Source: an uncultured Jeotgalicoccus sp. (lineage in GTDB: Bacteria > Bacillota > Bacilli > Staphylococcales > Salinicoccaceae). From it: a stretch of DNA of 6,642 bases. Shown piece by piece: positions 1 to 6,254 of this stretch (positions within the stretch are counted from its first letter, which is position 1; each line of letters begins with the position of its first letter). The stretch spans positions 1 through 6,642 of the forward strand of contig CANRKV010000087.1 of NCBI GenBank assembly GCA_947631305.1. The letters are read 5' to 3'. Both the position numbers and the translations under genes were made by a program. The notes under the pieces are model-generated. The model was not told where the DNA came from. It searched no databases and saw only the letters and a program-made list of their open reading frames with translations.

Positions 1-536
1 GTCAGACCGCCGCCGGCCGAGTCTCCCATAATTACGATATTGTCATCTTCCTGCACGAGTTCTTTATATAATTCCTGCACTGCTTCATATGCTTCGTCAT
101 ACGTATGTTCCGGTGCTTTAGGATATATCGGCACGATAAATTCCATCTCTGTTTCTTTTACCAGCTTGCTTAAAAATCTCCAGTGGAATACCGATGGCTG
201 ATGAATATATCCCCCGCCATGCAGGTACAATACGCGCTGCCTGCGTTTTTCTGTTTTCGGAGACATTCTGAATATTTTCATACCGTATGCTTCATAACTT
301 TCGATATCGGACGTAACGATGCTCTTTGGAATTTCATACTCCTCGCGGTTTTCTTCAGCATTACGTTCCAGCATTTCATCATTCACGTCTTCAATATCAA
401 AATTCGCCACCCTGATTAAATCTTCAGCCAGCTCGCTCCCGATACTTCTTTGATGTACAAACAGTGCCCGGTAGACATACATAATGACACCAAATACTGC
501 GGTCAAAACTGCAATTCCTCTAAATAATATTTTCAT
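1..536 (-). CDS. Membrane-anchored alpha/beta hydrolase, hormone-sensitive-lipase type (partial, C-terminus outside window)
   Basis: The first 178 codons of a serine hydrolase lie here; the rest runs off base 1. Residues 7-24 form one hydrophobic segment after a short basic start, which I read as an uncleaved membrane anchor with the catalytic domain outside. An acidic, probably helical linker follows (about 35-70). The hydrolase core begins near residue 100. It shows the oxyanion-hole motif HGGGY at 106-110 and the nucleophile elbow GDSAGG at 171-176, with Ser173 as the predicted nucleophile. This pair of motifs marks the hormone-sensitive-lipase/acetyl-esterase branch (alpha/beta hydrolase fold-3), whose members cleave small acyl esters. 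The catalytic Asp and His would lie beyond the window. The ATG at 534-536 is preceded by AAGGGACGG at a usable distance. The gene starts 30 bp after the membrane-protein gene and is probably the third gene of that operon. The family call is firm; the substrate is unknown. Confidence 0.88.
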   Translation of the reverse strand, partial: MKILFRGIAVLTAVFGVIMYVYRALFVHQRSIGSELAEDLIRVANFDIEDVNDEMLERNAEENREEYEIPKSIVTSDIESYEAYGMKIFRMSPKTEKRRQRVLYLHGGGYIHQPSVFHWRFLSKLVKETEMEFIVPIYPKAPEHTYDEAYEAVQELYKELVQEDDNIVIMGDSAGGGL

Positions 537-566
537 CTCATCCGTCCCTTTTATCGCTTACTTATA

Positions 567-1232
567 TTAAAAATGAAATCTTCTGCCGAGCTGTGTCATA
601 AATGCTTCGTTTGCGATAAGCAGCATTGCAATGAATGTTGCCGCACCGAATGATGCTGCCGAAACGCTTGGCCACAAAACATTTGCGACGCCTGTAAAGT
701 ACAGTATCAATGGCAGGAAACCGAGTGCAATCATCATCAATAGGAAACTGATGTAGCCGGTCCACTTCATCCGGACTTTGATCATGATTACCGAAATCAG
801 CATAATTCCTGCAATAATAACAAACGGCACGACGTAATTGACCGACCACTGAACTGAACCGGACATGCCGTCAACAACGAGCAGCAGTATCGTCAGACTG
901 ATGACCTGGGCGGTTATTTTACCGCCGAGATGCGATGCTGACAGTATCGTATGATTCAGCGATACGAGCAGGTAAAATATTGCGACTGCTACATAGAACA
1001 CCCAGAGGAAGTGCGGCATAACAATCACATTGATTAAGAAGCAGATCAGCGTTGCGAGAATTCCCCCGATAATTGCGAGTTTCGATATACGCGCACGCAT
1101 TTTATACTCCTGCTGATCGTAGACAGGATAGGCTCTCCTGTCCTTTGCCTGTTCAACTTCCGATAATACTTTATGGCACAGCGGGCATGTCTGTTCTTCC
1201 GTGACTATTTCACACTCCTGGCATCTGTTCAT
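567..1232 (-). CDS. Zinc-ribbon six-helix membrane protein, DUF6320-like
   Basis: A 221-residue integral membrane protein. The N-terminus carries two CxxC knuckles (Cys4/Cys7 and Cys16/Cys19, eight residues apart), a typical zinc-ribbon arrangement that should sit in the cytoplasm. A charged linker with a YPVYD stretch (35-39) leads into about six hydrophobic helices, roughly 50-72, 75-93, 107-123, 131-152, 158-181 and 192-210. The C-terminus is short and basic. From memory this matches the DUF6320 family, which I recall next to alcohol-acetyltransferase-like genes in Bacillota; no function has been assigned that I know of. The ATG at 1230-1232 begins 2 bp after the stop of the acyltransferase gene, and its Shine-Dalgarno (GGGGTGAG) is encoded by the last codons of that gene, so the two are probably translationally coupled. 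It could act as a partner, regulator or transporter for the acyl-ester chemistry of its neighbours; that is inference. Confidence 0.85.
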   Translation of the reverse strand: MNRCQECEIVTEEQTCPLCHKVLSEVEQAKDRRAYPVYDQQEYKMRARISKLAIIGGILATLICFLINVIVMPHFLWVFYVAVAIFYLLVSLNHTILSASHLGGKITAQVISLTILLLVVDGMSGSVQWSVNYVVPFVIIAGIMLISVIMIKVRMKWTGYISFLLMMIALGFLPLILYFTGVANVLWPSVSAASFGAATFIAMLLIANEAFMTQLGRRFHF

Positions 1233-1234
1233 GA

Positions 1235-2506
1235 TTACTCACCCCATCCGTTTGAAGATACCGTGACATCAAGCCCTGTTAATCTTGTTATTTCTTTAAA
1301 AAATGTTCTTATAATTTCATTCTCTTCTATTGAACGTGAAAATGTAATCGTTAATTTATTGTTTACTGTTGCAGTCCCGACGTTAATCGGGCTTTTATTC
1401 GTCGGATAAAGAACCACATCCATCGAATCAGCATACGGTCTCATGGAATCCGGCAGCTGAATATTGCCGAGGTTCGACACCGTTATCGTCTTCGCCCGCT
1501 CGCCGAACTGGTTAAACGCGAAGCGCATCACCGGATATTTAATGAACACCGGAACGATTCTCAGCAGCAGATTGCTTTGAAATGCGACGAACCGGTTAAT
1601 GCCTTCCTGTAAAAAACCTTTGTCCGTTTTGGCAATCAGCTGTTTCGTCACTTCTTTGATCACCTCTTCAAGCGGCATATCATCACTCATTCTGACACCT
1701 ATATTCGACACGGAGAAAAAGTTCCGGATCGAAACCGACGGGAAATGTCTCCGCAGACTGACCGGCATCGCTACAGTAATCAGTGATGCTTTTGACTTTT
1801 CACGGTTTTTTTCCATATGAATGACATTTATCAGCACACTGGTTAAAAAACCTGTCAGTGATGTCCCCTGTGCTTTTGCGTATGTATTCAATGCACCTGC
1901 ATCGACCACACCCTGAATAACGTTAATTCCGGGCGGATTAAGCTGAGTTCCTTTGAGCTGATATGCTTTTTTATCGCTTGATGCCGGGTTCTTAACTTCC
2001 CGCGACGTTGCATATTTTTCAAAGCTGTCTTCAACTTCTTCACGTTTCGGCGCATCGTACGGCTTCATGATTTTATCGTCGGCTTCAACCGGCTCGCCTT
2101 TTAATGTTAAATATTGATACGTGAGCGTTTTTAAAAACTCAGCCGCACCGCCGCCGTCTGTCAGCGAGTGAAACACTTCCACCGAAATCCGCTTGCCGAA
2201 ATACAGCACGCGGATTAAAAATGCATTATTTTCTTTTCTGTCTATCGGTGCACATGGATAATCCGATTCTTTTTTTACCTGCAGCAACTGATCATTCTGC
2301 TCTAAGAAATCCCAGAACAGCCCTTTACGTACTCTGACCGTCAGTGTCGGGAATCTCATCACAACGATATCCAGTGCTTCCTGCAGAATTTTCGGATCAA
2401 TCGTTTCGTGCAGCGTCATCGATACACGGAATACTGCAGAATTCGAAGCATTCGATACTGCATGAAAAATCTTCCCTGTATTATCTATTTTATACCACTG
2501 ATCCAT
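1235..2506 (-). CDS. Condensation/acyltransferase-fold protein (alcohol-acetyltransferase-like)
   Basis: A 423-residue protein of the CoA-dependent acyltransferase/condensation superfamily (alcohol acetyltransferase, PapA5 and NRPS condensation-domain relatives). The decisive motif is HSLTDGG at 113-119, the HxxxDG signature in which His113 would be the catalytic base and Asp117 structural. The doubled His of NRPS condensation domains is absent, as in free-standing acyltransferases. The C-terminal half has the expected beta-rich segment with VSNLG at 343-347, near where relatives have their second conserved motif. There is no signal peptide, so it is cytoplasmic. I place the start at the ATG at 2504-2506, because GGAGGT (2513-2518) sits 6 bp ahead of it. 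A TTG at 2525-2527 would add seven residues (MHGGGSK) and would put the ribosome site inside the gene, so I reject it. It heads the three-gene cluster with the membrane protein and the hydrolase. Family membership is clear; the donor and acceptor are unknown. Confidence 0.87.
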   Translation of the reverse strand: MDQWYKIDNTGKIFHAVSNASNSAVFRVSMTLHETIDPKILQEALDIVVMRFPTLTVRVRKGLFWDFLEQNDQLLQVKKESDYPCAPIDRKENNAFLIRVLYFGKRISVEVFHSLTDGGGAAEFLKTLTYQYLTLKGEPVEADDKIMKPYDAPKREEVEDSFEKYATSREVKNPASSDKKAYQLKGTQLNPPGINVIQGVVDAGALNTYAKAQGTSLTGFLTSVLINVIHMEKNREKSKASLITVAMPVSLRRHFPSVSIRNFFSVSNIGVRMSDDMPLEEVIKEVTKQLIAKTDKGFLQEGINRFVAFQSNLLLRIVPVFIKYPVMRFAFNQFGERAKTITVSNLGNIQLPDSMRPYADSMDVVLYPTNKSPINVGTATVNNKLTITFSRSIEENEIIRTFFKEITRLTGLDVTVSSNGWGE

Positions 2507-2512
2507 TTTACT

Positions 2513-2518
2513 ACCTCC
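2513..2518 (-). promoter_or_regulatory. Ribosome binding site that fixes the acyltransferase start
   Basis: The minus strand reads GGAGGT, 6 bp before the ATG at 2504-2506. It lies downstream of the alternative TTG at 2527, so it selects the shorter 423-residue protein. Confidence 0.85.
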
Positions 2519-2559
2519 GCCGTGCAATTTTCATATTATTTAAATTGTATATGCTGGAG

Positions 2560-2615
2560 AAAAAAAACAGAAGCAAAACCTACTATAATAGTTAGCAGAT
2601 CCGCTTCTGTTTAAT
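2560..2615 (-). terminator. Intrinsic terminator after the binding-protein genes
   Basis: Just after the stop codon of the downstream binding-protein gene, the minus strand has a perfect 10-bp inverted repeat (AAACAGAAGC at 2603-2612, GCTTCTGTTT at 2565-2574). It has a loop of about 28 bases and leads into a run of eight T residues. The long loop could be shortened by an inner ACTAT/ATAGT pairing. The other strand also ends in a T-rich stretch, but no plus-strand gene approaches. It should end the solute-binding-protein transcript and separate it from the acyltransferase cluster, which is on the same strand. Confidence 0.8.
2585..2613 (-). promoter_or_regulatory. Candidate sigma-A promoter for the acyltransferase cluster, inside the terminator hairpin
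   Basis: On the minus strand, TAAACA (2608-2613, 4 of 6 matches to the -35 consensus) is separated by exactly 17 bp from TATTAT (2585-2590, 5 of 6 matches to the -10). Transcription would begin near 2578, giving a leader of about 70 bases before the acyltransferase ATG. The -35 lies in one arm of the upstream hairpin terminator and the -10 in its loop. No better pair was seen between 2507 and 2619. The match is modest and rests on sequence alone. Confidence 0.35.
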
Positions 2616-2619
2616 TTTT

Positions 2620-4299
2620 TTATTCTGTCTGTTCTTCCAATGTTACTGTTCTGAAGTCCGGTTTCGCAAGATGTCCTGTATCCAGGTTGCCGACTTCAGC
2701 GCGTGCTGCATGAGCACTTGCCGCCTGTCTGATAAATATAGACGGCTGTTCTTCAACGAGTATTTCGTCGACCTGTTTATAAATTTCTGCGCGTTTCTCT
2801 GTATCGGATTCTTCACGTCCGGCTTCGAGCAGTTTATCGACCTCTTCATTATCAAAGAAAGCACGGTTACCGGCGCTCCCTTTCATTGACGAGTGGAACA
2901 GCGGCCATAAGCCCTGGTCCGGATCTCCTACTGCGTTCGGCCAGCCGAGAATAAATAAGTCATGCTCGCCGTTCGATATTGCTTCTAAGTACGTGCCCCA
3001 CTCAAGCTGTTCCACTTCCAGGTTAATGCCGATTTCTTTCAGCTCTTCCTGCAGCAGTATTGCGATATCAATACGTTCCGGTACATCGTTCGTCAGGATT
3101 TTAAGATCCAGACCGTCTTCATAGCCTGCTTCTTTCATTAACTCTTTTGCACGTTCAGGATTATGTTCAAGGTCTTCGAGGTCCTCGTTATATCCGAGCA
3201 CTTCTTCCTGCAGCGCACCTTTCATCGTGCGTCCCTGCCCGTAATAGACACCTTCCATAATCGCTTCTTTATCTACCATATGACCGATTGCCTGACGTAC
3301 TCTTTTATCTTTAAGCGCGCCTTTTTCTGTGTTCATGCCGATGTATTCATTTGAAATGTTATAAATGCCTTCTTCAGTCTGCAGTTCCGGATTGTTTGCC
3401 AGTCTGTCCCACTGCGAGTTTTCAATACCGTAAATAAAATGGGACTGTCCTGTTTCAAGCTCCGCAATACGTGCTGTCGATTCTGTGACTACTTTAAATG
3501 TCAGCGTATCGATTTTTGCCGGTTCCTGCCAGTAATCATCATATCTTTCAACGACGACTGATTCACCAGGTGTTCTCGACTGGAACTTCATGTAGCCTGT
3601 ACCCACCGGATTTTGTTCGATTACCGCTCCCATATCTGCGCCGATTGCATTGGCTGTTTCTTCAAATTCTTCGCCACCTGCCGCGCGCAGTTCGTAATAT
3701 TCATCCAGCGTCATATCAAGCCCTGCCTGGTCGATAGCATTCTGATAGTCTTCGTCGATTACAGCTTTAGAAACGATACCGCCGGCATCATGTGCCAGAT
3801 AGTTCGGCAGCGCCGCGAACGGGTATTCCGTCACTATTTCTACTGTGTAATCGTCAATCACATTAATTTCAGTAATCATTTCAAAAATATTCGCACGCGA
3901 TGAAGCAACAGCCGGATCAACGATACGTTCGATGCTCGCCTTAAATGCTTCTGCGTTAAAATCCGTGCCGTCATGGAATGTAACGTCATCTCTCAGACTG
4001 AACTGCCATGTTGTATCGTCAACCTGCTCATAGTCTGTTGCCAGTGTCATTTCCGGCTCCATATTTTCGTCTATATCAAATAATCCTTCATATAATACAT
4101 CTCTGCGCTGATCAGACGGCAGATCATTTTGTCCGGCCGGATCAAGCGATGAAGTATCACTCGCATATGATGCGATGAAATCTCCCCCTGAAGTATTCGT
4201 TTCGCCGTCTTCATCTGCAACTTCCACATTTGCATCACTCGTACATGCCGCAAGTCCCAGTGCCATTGCAGCGATTGTTAAACGTTTGAAATACTTCAT
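2620..4299 (-). CDS. Peptide/glutathione-type ABC transporter solute-binding lipoprotein, second of a tandem pair
   Basis: A 559-residue solute-binding protein of family 5 (OppA/DppA/GsiB type). It would be tethered outside the membrane and deliver a peptide-like ligand to an ABC importer. Residues 1-18 form a lipoprotein signal (basic start, hydrophobic core, LAAC lipobox), with Cys19 as the lipidated residue. An acidic, Gly/Ser/Thr-rich linker follows to about residue 40. The family signature region is clear at about 86-111 (LATDYE, TWQFSLRD, FHDG), and the C-terminal lobe holds a WPNAVGDPDQG segment. Length is normal. The ATG at 4297-4299 is preceded by AGGGGGA about 8 bp upstream. The paralogous gene upstream ends 45 bp away with no convincing terminator between, so both are probably on one transcript, ended by the hairpin at 2560-2615. 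Annotation pipelines tend to name such proteins glutathione- or peptide-binding; the true ligand cannot be read from sequence. Confidence 0.93.
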   Translation of the reverse strand: MKYFKRLTIAAMALGLAACTSDANVEVADEDGETNTSGGDFIASYASDTSSLDPAGQNDLPSDQRRDVLYEGLFDIDENMEPEMTLATDYEQVDDTTWQFSLRDDVTFHDGTDFNAEAFKASIERIVDPAVASSRANIFEMITEINVIDDYTVEIVTEYPFAALPNYLAHDAGGIVSKAVIDEDYQNAIDQAGLDMTLDEYYELRAAGGEEFEETANAIGADMGAVIEQNPVGTGYMKFQSRTPGESVVVERYDDYWQEPAKIDTLTFKVVTESTARIAELETGQSHFIYGIENSQWDRLANNPELQTEEGIYNISNEYIGMNTEKGALKDKRVRQAIGHMVDKEAIMEGVYYGQGRTMKGALQEEVLGYNEDLEDLEHNPERAKELMKEAGYEDGLDLKILTNDVPERIDIAILLQEELKEIGINLEVEQLEWGTYLEAISNGEHDLFILGWPNAVGDPDQGLWPLFHSSMKGSAGNRAFFDNEEVDKLLEAGREESDTEKRAEIYKQVDEILVEEQPSIFIRQAASAHAARAEVGNLDTGHLAKPDFRTVTLEEQTE

Positions 4300-4344
4300 A
4301 TTATATATCCCCCTGGATTATCTCTGTTTTTTTATGATAAAACC

Positions 4345-6027
4345 CTACTGCTCATTAATAGTGACATTTCTAAAATCAGGTTTGTTGAAGTGGCTGATGT
4401 AGAGCCCTTCGACTTCGGTACGTGCAGCATTCGCACTTTGCGACTGTCTGATAAAGACTGCCGGCTGTTCTTCTACGAGAATTTTATCGATTTCCTGATA
4501 GATTTCTTCGCGTTTAGTGTCATCCAATTCTCTGCGTCCCTGTTCAAGCAGTTCATCAACTTCAGCATTATCAAAGAATGAACGGTTTCCTCCCGTGCCC
4601 TGCATTGATGAGTGGAACAGCGGCCAGATGCCCTGATCCGGATCACCGACCGGATTCGGCCAGCCTAAGATGAAGAGATCGTGTTCACCGTTTGATACTG
4701 CTTCCAGGTACGCGCCCCATTCAAGCTGTTCGATATTTAAATTAATACCGACTTCTTTCAGTTCTTCCTGCAGGTAAATTGCAAGGTCGACACGTTCAGG
4801 TGTGTCATTTGTCATAATCGTCAAGTCAAAACCGTCACCGTAGCCCGCCTCTTCAAGCAGCTCTTTCGCACGTTCCGGATTGTACTCTAAGTCTTCAAGA
4901 TCTTCGTTATATCCTAAAATTTCTTCCTGCAGTGCGCCTTTCATCGTGCGGCCGACACCGTAGTATATTCCATCCATAATTGTTTCTTTATCGACCATAT
5001 GGCCGATTGCCTGACGCACTCTTTTATCTTCGAGCGGCCCTTTTTGAGTATTCATACCGACATACTCATTAGAAAGGTTATATACCGGATGAGTTTCCAT
5101 CTCCGGATGGTTTTCTATACGTTCCCACTGCGCGTTATCAAATCCTTGTATGAAGTGCGACTGTCCGCTTTCAAGTTCAGCGATTCTTGAGGCATCTTCT
5201 GCGACGACTTTAAAAGTGATTGTGTCGAGTTTTGCTGGCTCATCCCAGTAATCATCAAAACGTTCAACGACTACATTTTCTCCAGGTGAGCGTGACTGGA
5301 ATTGCATATAGCCGGTACCGACAGGCTTCTGTTCAACAATCGTTCCTGTTGTACGGCCAACCTCGTCAGCTGTTTCTTCATATTCTTCGCCGCCAGCTGC
5401 ACGCTGTGCGTAGAACTCATCAAGTGTCATATCGAGTTCCGCTTCATCGAGTGCATTCTGGTAGTCTTCATCTATTACTGCTTTAGAAACCATGCCGCCG
5501 GCATCGTGTGCCAGATAGTTCGGCAATGCTGCAAATGGATACTCAGTAACGATTTCAACTGTATACTCATCAACGGCGTTAATTTCTTCAATCATTTCAA
5601 AAATATTCGCCCGTGATGATGCTACTGCCGGGTCGACAATTCTTTCGATATTCGCTTTGACTGCCTCTGCATTAAATTCAGTGCCGTCATGGAACTGAAC
5701 GCCTTCACGCAGATTAAAGACCCACGTTGTTTCATCTGTCTGCTCATAATCTGTTGCAAGACGCGGTTCCGGTTCCAGATCATCATTTAAATAAAGAAGT
5801 CCTTCATAAATGACGTTTCTGCGCTGGTCAGAGGGCAGATCGTTCTGGCCTGCCGGATCAAGTGATGAAACATCTGTTGCGTATGAAGCAACCAGGTCTC
5901 CGCCGATGTTCGTTTCTTCTGTATTTCCGTCTTCATCAGTGACTTCGACATCCGAGTCGCTCGTACAAGCTGCCATTATTAACATAAGTGCAGCCATTAA
6001 TAGATATGTATAGTATTTTTTTATCAA
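4345..6027 (-). CDS. Peptide/glutathione-type ABC transporter solute-binding lipoprotein, first of a tandem pair
   Basis: A 560-residue paralogue of the downstream protein, with the same role expected: an extracytoplasmic lipoprotein presenting a peptide-like ligand to an ABC importer. The signal peptide ends in MAAC with Cys21 as the lipidated residue, followed by an acidic linker and a full family-5 binding-protein fold (signature LATDYE, TWVFNLRE, FHDG at about 90-115). From the shared GGD after the linker to the end, the two proteins align with a single one-residue gap and are about three quarters identical by eye. Differences cluster in the linker, around residues 215-235 and near the C-terminus. 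The start is a TTG at 6025-6027, chosen because GGAGG lies 7 bp upstream. The only nearby ATG (6032-6034) directly abuts that GGAGG and is in another frame. The gene is transcribed away from the permease gene, with a strong extended -10 promoter upstream. Confidence 0.92.
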   Translation of the reverse strand: MIKKYYTYLLMAALMLIMAACTSDSDVEVTDEDGNTEETNIGGDLVASYATDVSSLDPAGQNDLPSDQRRNVIYEGLLYLNDDLEPEPRLATDYEQTDETTWVFNLREGVQFHDGTEFNAEAVKANIERIVDPAVASSRANIFEMIEEINAVDEYTVEIVTEYPFAALPNYLAHDAGGMVSKAVIDEDYQNALDEAELDMTLDEFYAQRAAGGEEYEETADEVGRTTGTIVEQKPVGTGYMQFQSRSPGENVVVERFDDYWDEPAKLDTITFKVVAEDASRIAELESGQSHFIQGFDNAQWERIENHPEMETHPVYNLSNEYVGMNTQKGPLEDKRVRQAIGHMVDKETIMDGIYYGVGRTMKGALQEEILGYNEDLEDLEYNPERAKELLEEAGYGDGFDLTIMTNDTPERVDLAIYLQEELKEVGINLNIEQLEWGAYLEAVSNGEHDLFILGWPNPVGDPDQGIWPLFHSSMQGTGGNRSFFDNAEVDELLEQGRRELDDTKREEIYQEIDKILVEEQPAVFIRQSQSANAARTEVEGLYISHFNKPDFRNVTINEQ

Positions 6028-6034
6028 TTTTCAT

Positions 6035-6039
6035 CCTCC
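6035..6039 (-). promoter_or_regulatory. Ribosome binding site supporting a TTG start
   Basis: The minus strand reads GGAGG with 7 bp to the TTG at 6025-6027. The sequence GGAGGATG also creates an ATG with zero spacing in the wrong frame, which should initiate poorly. Confidence 0.75.
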
Positions 6040-6080
6040 GTTATTGTGATACACTCAATTCATAGGAATTTTGTATGTAT

Positions 6081-6096
6081 TATAATCCAGATTATA
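6081..6096. repeat. Palindrome over the -10 and start site of the binding-protein promoter
   Basis: TATAATC (6081-6087) and GATTATA (6090-6096) form a perfect 7-bp inverted repeat around a 2-bp centre. One arm is the -10 hexamer of the minus-strand promoter and the other covers the expected start of transcription. This is the size and place of a repressor operator, but the AT-rich -10 word contributes half the symmetry, so chance is possible. Confidence 0.4.
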
Positions 6097-6120
6097 GCAC
6101 TAGGAATTAAAAAGATGCAA
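6091..6120 (-). promoter_or_regulatory. Extended -10 promoter for the binding-protein genes
   Basis: On the minus strand, a perfect TATAAT (6091-6096) is preceded by TGC, giving the extended -10 form TGnTATAAT. A weak -35, TTGCAT (6115-6120), lies 18 bp upstream. The expected start of transcription is near 6084, leaving a leader of about 57 bases before the TTG start. A second TATAAT word at 6079-6084 has no -35 partner. This is the strongest promoter in the window. Confidence 0.7.
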
Positions 6121-6154
6121 CAGCTAATTTTTACTCAAACCCTTGATATATGTA

Positions 6155-6168
6155 AGGAAACGCTTTCA
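6155..6168. promoter_or_regulatory. Candidate cre site (CcpA binding)
   Basis: AGGAAACGCTTTCA matches 12 of 14 positions of the Gram-positive cre consensus TGWAANCGNTNWCA. The CGCTTTCA half is perfect and both mismatches are in the outer part of the other half. The site sits between the two divergent promoters, about 70-85 bp upstream of the binding-protein start site and about 95-105 bp upstream of the likely permease start site. Both positions are upstream of the promoters, which fits activation or looping better than simple blocking. Confidence 0.5.
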
Positions 6169-6202
6169 ATTTGTTGAGTTTTGTGAATATTGGCAGTAAA
6201 AA

Positions 6203-6241
6203 GTATAGACTAATGGGATATATTCTTGTTATAGTCTATAC
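6203..6241. repeat. Perfect 10-bp inverted repeat spanning the permease promoter
   Basis: GTATAGACTA (6203-6212) and TAGTCTATAC (6232-6241) are perfect reverse complements separated by 19 bp, so centres of the arms are 29 bp apart, close to three helical turns. The right arm lies in the spacer of the predicted plus-strand promoter. It could be a paired operator. If transcription starts further upstream it could instead fold as a leader hairpin. Confidence 0.65.
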
Positions 6242-6254
6242 ATCGATGTATTAT
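6226..6254 (+). promoter_or_regulatory. Likely sigma-A promoter for the permease operon
   Basis: TTGTTA (6226-6231, 4 of 6 matches) is spaced exactly 17 bp from TATTAT (6249-6254, 5 of 6 matches), with start of transcription expected near 6261 and a leader of about 60 bases. A weaker alternative, TTGTGA (6181-6186) with TATAGA (6204-6209), also has a 17-bp spacer. If that one is used, the inverted repeat's right arm and the 14-bp palindrome would be transcribed. Confidence 0.5.
6238..6251. repeat. 14-bp perfect palindrome in the permease promoter
   Basis: ATACATCGATGTAT reads the same on both strands. It overlaps the last bases of the 10-bp inverted repeat and the first three bases of the predicted -10 hexamer (6249-6254). 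This is a classic position for a repressor operator. I do not recognise it as the site of a named regulator. Confidence 0.6.

Noticed and set aside
183..419. Plus-strand open frame of 78 codons
   Set aside because: It lies antisense within the hydrolase gene, whose HGGGY and GDSAGG motifs prove the minus-strand frame. It has no ribosome site and no recognisable features.
562..849. Minus-strand open frame of 95 codons overlapping the membrane-protein gene
   Set aside because: It is in another frame of the same strand, inside the well-supported zinc-ribbon membrane protein gene. Its composition is rich in Arg, Cys and Tyr and it has no start signal.
2507..2527. TTG start at 2527 for the acyltransferase
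   Set aside because: It would place the GGAGGT ribosome site inside the coding region and has no ribosome site of its own; the ATG at 2506 is correctly spaced.
4300..4344. Terminator or separate promoter between the two binding-protein genes
   Set aside because: The 45-bp gap holds only an AT-only partial palindrome and the ribosome site. There is no GC-containing stem with a T-run and no paired -35/-10.
5302..5616. Plus-strand open frame of 104 codons, with a similar frame at 3613-3903
   Set aside because: Both are antisense to the binding-protein genes at equivalent positions. Their similarity to each other follows from the paralogous coding strand and not from an independent gene.
6057..6071. 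CodY-like box
   Set aside because: Only about 10 of 15 positions fit AATTTTCWGAAAATT, too weak to call in AT-rich DNA without genomic context. Mentioned only as a possibility.
6141..6157. CCTT...AAGG symmetry next to the cre-like box
   Set aside because: Only four outer base pairs match and the inner positions do not, which is within chance.
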